From assembly GCA_022571215.1 (NCBI GenBank), contig JACZYG010000007.1:1-64000 (forward strand): a DNA stretch of 64,000 nucleotides. The letters run 5' to 3'. Shown here in pieces: positions 41,662 to 50,632 of the stretch. Within the stretch, counting starts at the first letter, position 1, and every line of letters begins with the position of its first letter. The notes beneath the pieces are model-generated. The model was given only the letters and a program-made list of their open reading frames with translations, searched no databases and was not told the origin of the DNA. Source of the stretch: Fidelibacterota bacterium. GTDB lineage: Bacteria > Fidelibacterota > SORT01. Made by a program: the position numbers and the translations under genes.

Positions 41662-42591
41662 ATGAAAATCATTTTCATGGGCACCCCTGAATTCGCTGTT
41701 CCATCATTAAAAAAATTATCAGAAAACAATTATAAGCCGATCGCCGTGGTAACGGGTCTTGATAAGAAGCGGGGAAGGGGTCAAAAATTGATTTCCACTC
41801 CCGTAAAGATTGCCGCTAACGAGTTGAATATCCCATTGATACAACCGCTGAAATTAAACGATCCTGCATTTTTAAAACAAATTAAAAATCTGAATGCGGA
41901 TCTTGCGTGTGTGGTGGCGTTTAGAATTCTACCGGAAGAATTGCTCACCATTCCGATAAGTGGAACGATAAACCTGCATGGTTCTTTACTGCCTGTATAT
42001 CGTGGGGCAGCTCCAATTCAACGCGCGATCATGGCAGGTGAGGAAGAAACAGGAGTAACGACCTTTTTCATAAAGAAAAAAGTTGATACGGGTAATATTC
42101 TTTTACAAGATTCATTGAAAATAAGCGAAAACGAAGATTTTGGCAGCGTGCATGACAGGCTCTCCAAATTAGGCGGAGATCTCCTCCTCGAAACGGTTAG
42201 GAGAATAGAATCCGGTAAGATTGAAGAAAGGGCGCAGGACGATTCTCTTGCGACTAACGCTCCTAAAATCACAACATTGGATTTGATTATTAATTGGAGT
42301 AACAACGCAAAATCAATACACGATCAGGTGAGAGGTCTATCGCCTTTTCCGGGTGTTTCGACCAAGCTGATGAACAGAAAGATAAAAATATTTAAATCCG
42401 AAGTAGAACTGAATTTAGCAGGGAAGTTTTCTACGGGAGAAGTAGCATCGGTTACGAAAGATTTTTTCACTATAACTACCGGAAAGGGTGGATTGAGAAT
42501 ATTGGAACTTCAGAGAGAAGGGAAAAATAGAATAAAAAGCGCGGATTTTTTAAGGGGAATGAGTGTATCTGTCGGTGATAAGCTGGATTGA
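41662..42591 (+). CDS. fmt: Methionyl-tRNA formyltransferase
   Basis: The 309-aa protein begins MKIIFMGTPEFAVPSLKKL and carries the formyltransferase signature NLHGSLLPVYRGAAPIQ with the catalytic His, then GVTTFFIKKKVDTGNIL. The C-terminal OB-like domain (residues ~205-309) recognises initiator tRNA. The length is typical. It works with def, which lies 33 bases upstream. rsmB follows, an order conserved across many bacteria. Confidence 0.97.
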   Translation: MKIIFMGTPEFAVPSLKKLSENNYKPIAVVTGLDKKRGRGQKLISTPVKIAANELNIPLIQPLKLNDPAFLKQIKNLNADLACVVAFRILPEELLTIPISGTINLHGSLLPVYRGAAPIQRAIMAGEEETGVTTFFIKKKVDTGNILLQDSLKISENEDFGSVHDRLSKLGGDLLLETVRRIESGKIEERAQDDSLATNAPKITTLDLIINWSNNAKSIHDQVRGLSPFPGVSTKLMNRKIKIFKSEVELNLAGKFSTGEVASVTKDFFTITTGKGGLRILELQREGKNRIKSADFLRGMSVSVGDKLD

Positions 42592-42598
42592 TGTGTAA

Positions 42599-43924
42599 AT
42601 GAGTTCGATGCGCAATATAGCACTGAATCTTCTATTGGAATCCCATAAAACAGGAAAATATATTGATCGGTTGTTAAACAAATCATTATCGAATAATTCC
42701 TTTCCGGATCAGGAGAAAAGATTTCTGACGGAGCTCGTTAAGGGAACTACGCGTATGCAGGGGCTTCTGAATTTTTACCTCAAAGAGTTGATAAAAGGTC
42801 GTTTAAAGAATGTGAAAATCTCGGTAAGGCAGATTCTGATACTCGGGCTTTATCAGCTGATCTATATGGATTCGATACCGGCATACGCCGCTATAAACGA
42901 ATCGGTAAAACTCGCTAAAAAAACCGGAAATGAACGCGATGGAGGACTTGTAAATGCGGTTCTGAGAAATTTTGAACGGAACCGGTCGGATCTGCAGGAT
43001 AAAATAGAATCATTTCCCGATGAAAAGAGAATATCGATCAAATATTCACATCCGGAGTGGTTGATCAAAAGATGGATAGAAAGATTCGGTAAAGAGGAAA
43101 CCGAAAATCTTTGCGGCTATAATAACAGCGTGCCTCGAATAAGCGTCAGACTGAATAAATTACTTAAAAAGCATCCTAAAATTCGGCAATTGATGAACAA
43201 GGAGCCGGATAAGATAATAAAATCTAAATATCTTGAAAATTATTATACTTTCGAAAAGGGATATAACTATTCGATATGGGAAGCATTCGATGATGGAGAA
43301 CTAACTATTCAGGATGTCAGCGCCGGACTCGCAGTGCGACTGTTAGCTCCGGAAGCGGGGGAGACGGTAATAGACCTCTGCGCGGCTCCGGGCGGTAAAA
43401 CCGGGGCAATCGTGGAAAGCATGGGAGATAAAGGTAGGGTCGTAGCAGTAGATTCTGATGAGTATCGGCTCTCTCTCGTGAAGGAGCACGAAGAACGGCT
43501 CGGTCTGAGCAGCATAGATTATATTTACGGAGACGGCAGCGCCATTGAATTACCAACGGCGGATCGGATATTGGTTGACGCGCCCTGTTCAGGAACGGGA
43601 GTATTCGCTAAAAGGGCGGATATTCGATGGCGGAGAAAAGAAACAGATATTGAAGGGCTGATTAAATTACAACTGAATTTGCTTCAACACGCATCCGAGC
43701 ACTTGAAAAAAGGCGGGATTCTTGTATATAGCACGTGTACAATGGAGCAAGAAGAAAATTGGGGAGTCGTAGGAAAATTCCTCGAGAACAATTTGGACTT
43801 TAAAGTTGAAGATGCGGGGAAATACGTCCCAAATGAACTTACGGACGAAAAAGGCGCTGTTGCAACCTATCCGTTTAAACATTATATTGACGGTTCATTC
43901 TGCGTACGGATGACAAAGAACTGA
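42599..43924 (+). CDS. rsmB: 16S rRNA (cytosine-967-C5)-methyltransferase
   Basis: The 441-aa protein has an N-terminal NusB-like domain (residues ~1-135) and a C-terminal Rossmann methyltransferase with ETVIDLCAAPGGKTG (SAM site), the VDAPCSGTGVFAKR motif and the YSTCTMEQEEN motif that holds the catalytic cysteine. This architecture is RsmB. It modifies C967 of 16S rRNA. It follows fmt by 8 bases, and the PASTA protein gene follows after 31 bases. Confidence 0.95.
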   Translation: MSSMRNIALNLLLESHKTGKYIDRLLNKSLSNNSFPDQEKRFLTELVKGTTRMQGLLNFYLKELIKGRLKNVKISVRQILILGLYQLIYMDSIPAYAAINESVKLAKKTGNERDGGLVNAVLRNFERNRSDLQDKIESFPDEKRISIKYSHPEWLIKRWIERFGKEETENLCGYNNSVPRISVRLNKLLKKHPKIRQLMNKEPDKIIKSKYLENYYTFEKGYNYSIWEAFDDGELTIQDVSAGLAVRLLAPEAGETVIDLCAAPGGKTGAIVESMGDKGRVVAVDSDEYRLSLVKEHEERLGLSSIDYIYGDGSAIELPTADRILVDAPCSGTGVFAKRADIRWRRKETDIEGLIKLQLNLLQHASEHLKKGGILVYSTCTMEQEENWGVVGKFLENNLDFKVEDAGKYVPNELTDEKGAVATYPFKHYIDGSFCVRMTKN

Positions 43925-43955
43925 TTTTACTTCATACCACATTTGCGGATGGAAA

Positions 43956-44729
43956 TTGAAAAAATACTGGAATTTAATTCAATATTTATTCTACATCGGT
44001 TTGATTTTGACAGTTGTAGGGGTGATTATGGACTTTATAGTGATGCCATTCTACGTACGCTACGGGCAAGAGATAATTCTTCCTGATACACGGGGGATGG
44101 AGATTGAAGAAGCCGGCAAATTTTTGGAAGAGAGAGGATTCAAAGTTATAGAGAAAGAGCCGAGGTTCACTACCACGCTAAAACCCGGGCGTGTGTATGA
44201 ACAATCACCCGCTCCGTTATCCAAAGTGAAAAAGGGAAGACGGGTTTATCTTACGCCTTCATTGGAAGAACGACTCCTCACTGTACCGGATATAATCGGA
44301 TTATCGCAAAGGAATGCATATTTAAAAATCGAACGAACCGGATTTAAGATCGATTCCATTTTTTACGATTACTCAAATAAAATTCTTGAAGGAGCGGTAA
44401 TAGCTCAATCTATACCCGCGAAATTAGAGGCTAAGAGGGGAACACCAATTTGGATCACCGTGTCATTGGGACCTCAACCGAATATATTCAGAGTGCCGAA
44501 TTTAAGGGGTAAGAGCCTGGCTAACGCGAAGGGATTGATTGTAAAAGCCGGATTAAAAGAAGGAATAATCAGCTATAGGTTGGAGCCGGATCTAATACCG
44601 TTTACGATTATATGGCAATCGATAAATCCCGGAAAAATATTAAAGGAACGAGTATCTATAGAGCTCATCGTCAGTATCACCGACATTGAGCAGATACCCG
44701 ATCCTCCTGAGGAGAAGGATGATCTATGA
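43956..44729 (+). CDS. Membrane-anchored PASTA-domain protein without a kinase domain
   Basis: The 257-aa protein has a TM anchor at ~10-32 (IQYLFYIGLILTVVGVIMDFIVM) and three PASTA repeats: ~40-105 (LPDTRGMEIEEAGKFLEERGF), ~110-175 (VPDIIGLSQRNAYLKIERTGF) and ~180-245 (VPNLRGKSLANAKGLIVKAGL). A C-terminal proline/acidic tail follows. There is no Ser/Thr kinase or transpeptidase domain. PASTA domains bind muropeptides or peptidoglycan stems. In Gram-positives the rsmB-rpe interval holds the PASTA kinase PrkC; here it holds only this protein. Start is TTG 43956. It overlaps rpe by 4 bases. Confidence 0.9.
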   Translation: MKKYWNLIQYLFYIGLILTVVGVIMDFIVMPFYVRYGQEIILPDTRGMEIEEAGKFLEERGFKVIEKEPRFTTTLKPGRVYEQSPAPLSKVKKGRRVYLTPSLEERLLTVPDIIGLSQRNAYLKIERTGFKIDSIFYDYSNKILEGAVIAQSIPAKLEAKRGTPIWITVSLGPQPNIFRVPNLRGKSLANAKGLIVKAGLKEGIISYRLEPDLIPFTIIWQSINPGKILKERVSIELIVSITDIEQIPDPPEEKDDL

Positions 44730-45391
44730 GTGAAATAGTTCCGTCCCTATTGTCGGCTGATTTTTCGATTTTGGCTGAAGAAGTAGCCAGAATGGAAGAA
44801 GCGGGAGCAAAAAGGTTGCATCTTGATGTTATGGACGGGCATTTTGTGCCGAACCTCTCATTTGGTAACCCAGTGGTAAAATCCTTACGGAACAAAAGTG
44901 ATCTGCATTTTGAGGTTCATCTGATGGTTCAAAATCCAGCCGACAGGATAGATGAATTTCTAAAGGCAGGAGCAGATACACTGATATTTCATGTCGAAGC
45001 GGATGGAGACGATATAGAATTGATAAAAAGAATCAAAACAGGTGGAGCGGAGGCGGGTATCTCGGTTAAACCCGGAACACCGCTGTCGTCAATTTCAAAT
45101 TTGATCTCCGAGATAGATTTATTATTAGTGATGACGGTGGAGCCGGGATTCGGCGGACAGGAGATGATCAAATCCGCTTTGCAAAAAGTGAATGAAGTGA
45201 AAAGAATGAACGGGACGGAACATTTATTGGTTGAGGTTGATGGAGGAATAAACCTTGAGACTGTTCGAGAAGCAGCTGAGGTGGGAACTGATTTAATTGT
45301 TAGCGGTTCAACTATTTTCCATTCGAGTGACCCTTCCGAAATGTTTAAAACATTATCAAGAAAAGCCGACTTGGATAATAACGGACACTGA
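44726..45391 (+). CDS. rpe: Ribulose-phosphate 3-epimerase
   Basis: The 221-aa TIM barrel carries the RPE signatures IVPSLLSADFSIL, LHLDVMDGHFVPNLSFG, FEVHLMVQNP, VEPGFGGQ and VDGGINLET, containing the metal-binding His/Asp residues. It interconverts ribulose-5-P and xylulose-5-P in the pentose phosphate pathway. It begins with an ATGA overlap on the PASTA gene and abuts the next gene, so the yajC-to-45961 run looks like one operon. Confidence 0.96.
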   Translation: MSEIVPSLLSADFSILAEEVARMEEAGAKRLHLDVMDGHFVPNLSFGNPVVKSLRNKSDLHFEVHLMVQNPADRIDEFLKAGADTLIFHVEADGDDIELIKRIKTGGAEAGISVKPGTPLSSISNLISEIDLLLVMTVEPGFGGQEMIKSALQKVNEVKRMNGTEHLLVEVDGGINLETVREAAEVGTDLIVSGSTIFHSSDPSEMFKTLSRKADLDNNGH

Positions 45392-45961
45392 GTGGGTCTT
45401 CAAGCCGAAATTAGAAGAAAAATATTTCATCTGGTATCGTTGGTAATACCATTGGGGTATTTGATGCTCGAGAGAGAAACGACTTTGAAAGCGGTTGCTA
45501 TCGCATTTTCGTTTGTAATGACCATGGAATTGGCGCGATTATTCATTCCGAAAATTCGTAACAAGGTGCATCCGTTTTTCTCTTCGATCATGAGAGAGGC
45601 TGAGGAGAAAAAACTTTCAGGCGTCACATATATGCTGATCGGAGCATGGATAACTATCTACCTTTTTGAAAAGGAAGTCGCCATAATTGCTCTGCTCTTA
45701 GTTTCTATAAGTGATACCGCGGCTGCGATTGTGGGTACGGCATATGGTAAGATACATCTTTGGCAGAAAACCCTTGAAGGTACAGTTGCTTTTTTTGCCG
45801 TTACGGGAGTTATGATGATATTAGTTGATCATTTAACCCTTGAACAAAAGTTGACGGGATTGGTTACAGGCACATTGGTCGAACTACTTCCGATTCCGGT
45901 GAATGATAATCTGTCACTTCCAATAGTGACAGCCTTTGCAATGCAGGCGGTTGGCGGTTAA
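45392..45961 (+). CDS. SEC59/DGK1/VTE5-family polyprenol or diacylglycerol kinase-like membrane protein
   Basis: The 189-aa protein has about six TM helices and the family motifs AEIRRKIFHLVSL, SISDTAAAIVGTAYGK, KTLEGTVAFF and ELLPIPVNDNLSLPI. This family uses CTP to phosphorylate lipid alcohols such as dolichol, phytol or diacylglycerol. Bacterial members are not well characterised. Start is GTG directly after the rpe stop. A role in recycling polyprenols or lipids for the surface-glycan genes is possible but unproven. Confidence 0.8.
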   Translation: MGLQAEIRRKIFHLVSLVIPLGYLMLERETTLKAVAIAFSFVMTMELARLFIPKIRNKVHPFFSSIMREAEEKKLSGVTYMLIGAWITIYLFEKEVAIIALLLVSISDTAAAIVGTAYGKIHLWQKTLEGTVAFFAVTGVMMILVDHLTLEQKLTGLVTGTLVELLPIPVNDNLSLPIVTAFAMQAVGG

Positions 45962-46020
45962 ATACAACTTGACTAATGCTGCGTAAGTAAGTAGATTTTT
46001 GAGTCTTAGGACGATATGTT

Positions 46021-46464
46021 ATGGTTATGACATCAACATTTTCAAAAGAAAATATTAAAGAAATAGAAAAGGTACTTGGCGTAACTGCCAAAGATGAACA
46101 AAACCATTTCAAGTTCATGCTCAATAATCCTGAGGAAAAACGTTGGCTTTCTCTTGAGATCTATCCCGATATTAAAATTGGTTCTGAAGTAGGTAATCTG
46201 ATCTCGGTCTACGCCTCAAACGCTCATTTGCAGCTTCATTTCTGTGTAGGTTACGTAGTAAGCGAAATGCTTGATGAAGTTACATTTATATCGGAAGAAA
46301 ATGGCAGGCTTTGCGGGTTGATAATTGAGAAGGGAGCCGGTTGTTCTCTCTATGCGAATGTCGACAGAAAAATTCTATCGGGAGATTTCACCGCGTTAGG
46401 ACCGGAAGTAATGCTTTCCGGCATCGCATTATCGTTATCCGAAGATGTAATAGACAACGACTGA
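46021..46464 (+). CDS. Protein of unknown function (147 aa)
   Basis: The protein is a compact alpha/beta type with no TM segment or signal: a helical start (KENIKEIEKVLGV), then alternating strands (WLSLEIYPD, NLISVYASN, AHLQLHFCVGYVVSE, VTFISEENGRLCGLIIEKGAGCSLYANVDR). I do not recognise a family. The final helix is hydrophobic (EVMLSGIALSLSEDVI). It lies between the lipid-kinase-like gene and the BatA-like gene, 59 bases from each, all on the same strand. ATG 46027 is an alternative start. A cytoplasmic ligand- or chaperone-type protein is as far as the sequence allows. Confidence 0.75.
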   Translation: MVMTSTFSKENIKEIEKVLGVTAKDEQNHFKFMLNNPEEKRWLSLEIYPDIKIGSEVGNLISVYASNAHLQLHFCVGYVVSEMLDEVTFISEENGRLCGLIIEKGAGCSLYANVDRKILSGDFTALGPEVMLSGIALSLSEDVIDND

Positions 46465-46522
46465 TTACGTTAAATATTTTTTTATCATACCACTTAAATT
46501 TAAACTCTGACGGAAAAATAAT

Positions 46523-48619
46523 ATGCCGGGTTTTCTGAACAGCGCGGCATTATTCGGACTTGCTGCTGCCGCAATTCCTCTGATCCTGCACCTCTTGAAT
46601 AGAAGACGAAGGCATCTGATTGATTTCAGCACTTTAAGATTTCTTAAACAGTTGGAAAAAAAAGAGATGAACCGTCTTCGGTTAAAACGGTTATTGCTTC
46701 TGCTCATCAGAACATTAATAGTGATTTCAATTGTTCTTTCATTCAGCAGACCAACTATTAGAGGATATCTTCCGGGCGCGGAACTTTCAACAAGCGCGGT
46801 AATCTTGTTAGATAATTCCTTAAGCATGCAAATCAATGACGAAGGGATGTTGCTGTTTGACAAGTCAATTCAAGCTGCAAAAGAGATACTTACCACGTTT
46901 AATAAAAATGACCGGCTGAACGTTCTTCCGAGCGTACGAAATAAACGAATCGAATTAAACCACATGGAATGGTTAAGCCCGGATAAGGTGATCCTTACGG
47001 ATATGAATATCAGTTATCAATCGTCTGACCTAAAATTAGAGATAAAAAAGTCCATTGAATTATTGAATAATGATGAATCGGCGAACAAAGAGCTATTCAT
47101 TATCAGCGATTTTCAGGGTAATTCGGTTGTCAATATGGGCGAAGATATTGATGAGCTTGCGAAGGGTCTGCATATTTATTTGATAAAGTTAACATCGAAT
47201 GAAACGAATTATTCGATAAGCCGGGTAGATGTTATCAGTAAAGTGCTGCGTAAAGGAAGTAACGCCCGATTAGCTGTTGAGGTACAGAGTAACTCGGAAG
47301 AAAATGGGGAAGTGCGATTAGACCTGTTCATTGAAGGAGTAAGAGTCGGTCAATCTCTCGTGAATCCGACTGCTAAAAACAGTCTGATATCAGAATTTAT
47401 GGTTTCGATTAAAAGCTCAGGATTCATAAGCGGCTTTGCGGAATTGGAAGATGATGCGCTAAAGGCGGACAATAGAAGGTATTTTCATTTATACATTCCC
47501 GAACGGATTAGAGTATTGGCTATCGGTTCGGATAACGATCTTTATTTCACTGCGGCAGCGCTGAGATCAACTCTTAAGGATGGAACCGACTCAGAGTTGA
47601 AGATAATAAAACCTTCTGAGATCAAAAGAGTCCACCTGGATGACTTTGATGTCATATTGTTGTCCGCTCTCCCCGAACAAACCGATCGGTTTGCTCAGCA
47701 ATTAAAGGAATACGTGAATGTCGGGGGAGGGTTATTGATATTTCCCGGTAATGATTTTAATATGGAACGGTACAACGAATCAATCAGTTCGGAATTAGAC
47801 CTGCCAAGATTGACGGGAATCGCCCGAAGCGAAGACATTTTAGAAGAGTACACTTCAATCGGCACGATAGACTGGGATCACCCGTTGTTCGCCGGAATAT
47901 TTTCCGAGAATAAAACTGAATTAAATTATCCCAAAATAAAGAAATATTATACGATTGACGAGCATACTAATGGTGAAGACGTTGCAAAACTCGTTAATGA
48001 CAGACCTTTTATCAGCGAGTTCAGATTAGGCGAAGGGCATATAATCCTGATGCTAACCGCGCCTTCACTCGATTGGAGCGATTTCCCTCTGAAAGGTCTT
48101 TGGGTTCCATTCATTTCCAGGGCGGTCGAATACGCCATGACGGGACAATCTTCTTTTATTGATACAATCAGGGTCGGCAGTAAACTTACTTTTAATATGG
48201 ATTTTATGAACCCCGGCGCTGATTTGATAGTGAAGACACCTATTGGAAGATCATTCGCTGTTCTGCCCGAAGCAAGGGGAAATAAATTCCGGGTTAATTT
48301 TGACAGGGCAGACTTACCGGGCAGTTACCGGTTGATGCAGGATGGTGAATTAAAGAAGATGAAAACCGTTAATATCGATAGAAAGGAATTCGTGCGGGAG
48401 AGTGAGCTCGATCAATACCTGAATGAATTTAAGGAAGGGTTCGTCAGGGTGAGCTCCGTTTCTGATATACGACAAGAAATCGAAGAATCGAGAATAGGAG
48501 TTGAATTGTGGAGATATTTTGCAGTTATAGCTTTTTTACTTCTTATAGCGGAAATGGTAGTACAAAATGTTAATAATGGTAAGGAGACTCGCGAGAGCTT
48601 TTCTCAATCGACTGATTAG
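46523..48619 (+). CDS. BatA-like membrane protein with degenerate vWA and GATase-like domains
   Basis: The 698-aa protein starts with the BatA N-terminal domain: TM1 in FLNSAALFGLAAAAIPLILHLLNRRRRH, then FSTLRFLKQLEKKEMNRLRLKRLLLLLIRTL with TM2. A von Willebrand A-like domain (~95-240) begins AVILLDNSLSMQ, with D-x-S-x-S of the MIDAS site present. A middle segment has DDFDVILLSALPEQ and YVNVGGGLLIFPG, as in GATase1-like folds, and a C-terminal TM helix closes the protein. It is of the kind found in Bacteroidota and other FCB genomes in place of separate Bat proteins. Function is unclear, probably an envelope stress or complex-assembly role. Confidence 0.85.
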   Translation: MPGFLNSAALFGLAAAAIPLILHLLNRRRRHLIDFSTLRFLKQLEKKEMNRLRLKRLLLLLIRTLIVISIVLSFSRPTIRGYLPGAELSTSAVILLDNSLSMQINDEGMLLFDKSIQAAKEILTTFNKNDRLNVLPSVRNKRIELNHMEWLSPDKVILTDMNISYQSSDLKLEIKKSIELLNNDESANKELFIISDFQGNSVVNMGEDIDELAKGLHIYLIKLTSNETNYSISRVDVISKVLRKGSNARLAVEVQSNSEENGEVRLDLFIEGVRVGQSLVNPTAKNSLISEFMVSIKSSGFISGFAELEDDALKADNRRYFHLYIPERIRVLAIGSDNDLYFTAAALRSTLKDGTDSELKIIKPSEIKRVHLDDFDVILLSALPEQTDRFAQQLKEYVNVGGGLLIFPGNDFNMERYNESISSELDLPRLTGIARSEDILEEYTSIGTIDWDHPLFAGIFSENKTELNYPKIKKYYTIDEHTNGEDVAKLVNDRPFISEFRLGEGHIILMLTAPSLDWSDFPLKGLWVPFISRAVEYAMTGQSSFIDTIRVGSKLTFNMDFMNPGADLIVKTPIGRSFAVLPEARGNKFRVNFDRADLPGSYRLMQDGELKKMKTVNIDRKEFVRESELDQYLNEFKEGFVRVSSVSDIRQEIEESRIGVELWRYFAVIAFLLLIAEMVVQNVNNGKETRESFSQSTD

Positions 48620-48646
48620 GCAATCTATTGTGAAAGCGAAAGCGGT

Positions 48647-49933
48647 ATGGACGGAAATATGACTATTGTTAAGAATATGAAAGAGAACGCAGTTATTGTC
48701 GGAGTTGCTCTGAAAGACACTTCGAGAGAGGAATTAAACTCTTCGATGGAGGAATTAAAGCAGCTATCAATCACAGCTGGAGCGAACGTTGTTGAAGTGA
48801 TTTCGCAGAATCTTGCTTCAATTAATCCATCGACTTATATCGGCAAAGGAAAAGTTGAAGAGTTAGCGAAACTGATTAAAGAAAAAGAAATTCAATTGGC
48901 GATATTTGACGATGAGCTTTCTCCCGCGCAAGCTTCTAAACTCGAAAAGATAATAGAGTGCGCTGTAATTGACCGAAAAGGATTGATTCTCGATATCTTT
49001 GCTCTTCACGCGCGGAGCCGTGAATCGAAAATTCAGGTAGAACTTGCTCAGCTCAAGTATATGCTGCCCCGTCTGAGAGGGCAATGGACTCATCTCGAAA
49101 GACAGGAAGGAGCGATAGGTACCAGGGGACCTGGTGAAACTCAGCTCGAGACCGACCGCCGCGCTATCAGGATTAAAATCAGCAAACTTGAAAAAGATCT
49201 CGATAAAATAGATTCCCAGAGAAACGTTCGGCGAGCCGGGAGAAGCAGACTCAAGATGGCTTCGCTAATAGGCTATACTAATGCCGGTAAATCCACTCTC
49301 CTGAACGCTCTAACCGGAGCGGACGCCCTTGTGGAGGACCAACTCTTTGCAACGCTTGACACCACCGTAAGAAGGATTGATTTTGATAACGGGTCAGATA
49401 TTCTTTTGAGCGACACCGTGGGGTTTATCAAAAAACTGCCTCATGAACTCGTTGCATCATTTCGGAGCACGTTCTCGGAAGCAATTGAAGCTGATTTGTT
49501 ATTGCACGTGATAGACACAAGTCAACCGAATTTCGAAGAACAAATGGAGGCGGTGACATCAGTGCTCCACGAGATTAAAATCACTGATAAACCGATCATC
49601 TATGTATTTAACAAGATGGATATTATTGATTCAGCGGGGAGGAAAGAGGCTTTACTTAAAAATTATCCTGATGGAGTGTTCATTTCCGCATCAAAAAAAA
49701 CCGGATTGAATGAACTGTTGATACAAATAAGGAAGTTGGCTTTTGGCTCCTATATCAGAAAGACACTTTCTATTCCACTAAGCGAGGGGAAAATTCTTGC
49801 ATCAATATATAACAGTGGAAGGGTCTTGAATAGAATAGAGGCGAACGGCAAAGTCGAAATTACTTTTGAAGCGTCTCCGGAAATCGTTTCGATAATCATG
49901 AAGAGTATTGACAACGCGGAGAAGCCGAATTGA
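48647..49933 (+). CDS. hflX: Ribosome-associated GTPase HflX
   Basis: The 428-aa protein has the N-terminal HflX domain (SINPSTYIGKGKVEEL, LSPAQASKLEK, RLRGQWTHLERQEGAIGTRGPGETQLETDRR) and the GTPase domain with G1 GYTNAGKST, G3 DTVGF and G4 NKMD. HflX splits stalled or hibernating ribosomes. ATG 48647 and ATG 48659 are both possible. It overlaps the macro-domain gene by 4 bases (TTGA). Confidence 0.95.
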   Translation: MDGNMTIVKNMKENAVIVGVALKDTSREELNSSMEELKQLSITAGANVVEVISQNLASINPSTYIGKGKVEELAKLIKEKEIQLAIFDDELSPAQASKLEKIIECAVIDRKGLILDIFALHARSRESKIQVELAQLKYMLPRLRGQWTHLERQEGAIGTRGPGETQLETDRRAIRIKISKLEKDLDKIDSQRNVRRAGRSRLKMASLIGYTNAGKSTLLNALTGADALVEDQLFATLDTTVRRIDFDNGSDILLSDTVGFIKKLPHELVASFRSTFSEAIEADLLLHVIDTSQPNFEEQMEAVTSVLHEIKITDKPIIYVFNKMDIIDSAGRKEALLKNYPDGVFISASKKTGLNELLIQIRKLAFGSYIRKTLSIPLSEGKILASIYNSGRVLNRIEANGKVEITFEASPEIVSIIMKSIDNAEKPN

Positions 49934-50466
49934 AAAGCATCGAAATATCAGGAGCCAAATTACTGTTGGCAAAAGGAGATATAGCTCTTGAAGAGAGTGA
50001 TGCCATTGTCAACGCTGCTAATAATGTATTGTGGATGGGGTCAGGAGTAGCCGGCGCAATCAAAAAAGAAGGGGGACAGGAAATAGAGGAGGAGGCTGTT
50101 TCCAAAGGACCGATTGAAATCGGAGAGGCAATTCTGACGGGCAGCGGGAATCTTAAATCAAAGTGCGTTATTCACGCTGCGGTGATGGGACAAGATCTTT
50201 CTACCGATGCTGATACTGTTAAAAAAGCTTTGATTAGCAGCTTCGATCTTGCGGAACAAGAAGGGTTGAACTCGATTTCCGTTCCTGCGCTCGGAACCGG
50301 AGTAGGCGGATTTTCAATTGACGCGTGCGCTGAAATTATGGTTCGGGTAACCATTAACTTTCTTCAGCGGTCGGTGAATATCAAATTAGTGAAAATTGTT
50401 CTTTTCAGTGATTCGGATTTAGAAACGTTTGAAGGCAAACTTGAGGAGATTTTTTCTCGAAAATAA
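49930..50466 (+). CDS. Macro-domain protein (ADP-ribose/deacetylase type)
   Basis: The 178-aa protein is a single macro domain: LAKGDIALEESDAIVNAANNVLWMGSGVAGAIKKEGG is the ADP-ribose-binding face, and SVPALGTGVGGFSIDACAEIM is the phosphate loop. Macro domains bind ADP-ribose and related nucleotides, and MacroD-type members remove mono-ADP-ribose or deacetylate O-acetyl-ADP-ribose. The AxNSxL-like variation here (NAANNVLWMGSGVAG) is close to the MacroD pattern. Start is TTG, overlapping hflX. It is the last gene before a structured noncoding stretch. Confidence 0.92.
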   Translation: MKSIEISGAKLLLAKGDIALEESDAIVNAANNVLWMGSGVAGAIKKEGGQEIEEEAVSKGPIEIGEAILTGSGNLKSKCVIHAAVMGQDLSTDADTVKKALISSFDLAEQEGLNSISVPALGTGVGGFSIDACAEIMVRVTINFLQRSVNIKLVKIVLFSDSDLETFEGKLEEIFSRK

Positions 50467-50467
50467 T

Positions 50468-50632
50468 AGACCTCAACAGAGTGTTTAATTGGGAACCGTA
50501 TCATTTACGGTGGGTACTTCCGGAACGCTTCGAGGTTCCGCCTTGTTCGTGGGGCATTCTCTTGACGCTCCGAGTTCAGTTCCCTGCTTTAGAGTGTTGG
50601 TTCCAAGCAGAACACTCTCAGTGTCGAGGTCT
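50468..50632. ncRNA. Hairpin-rich intergenic segment, candidate structured RNA or MITE-like element
   Basis: Outer arms AGACCTC-aac-AGAGTGTT (50468-50485) and AACACTCT-N7-GAGGTCT (50611-50632) are complementary. Inside are the hairpins ACCGTA/TACGGT (50495-50511), CGGAAC/GTTCCG (50520-50539) and a second AGAGTGTT (50591-50598) that competes for AACACTCT. The segment is more GC-rich than its surroundings and lies between convergent genes. The ORFs crossing it look like chance frames. It could be a folded RNA or a small inverted-repeat element. Confidence 0.35.

Noticed and set aside
49930-50466. Macro-domain protein as part of a toxin-antitoxin (DarTG-like) or NAD-based defence system
   Set aside because: No DarT-like or sirtuin-like gene is adjacent; it is coupled to hflX and looks like a stand-alone macro-domain protein.
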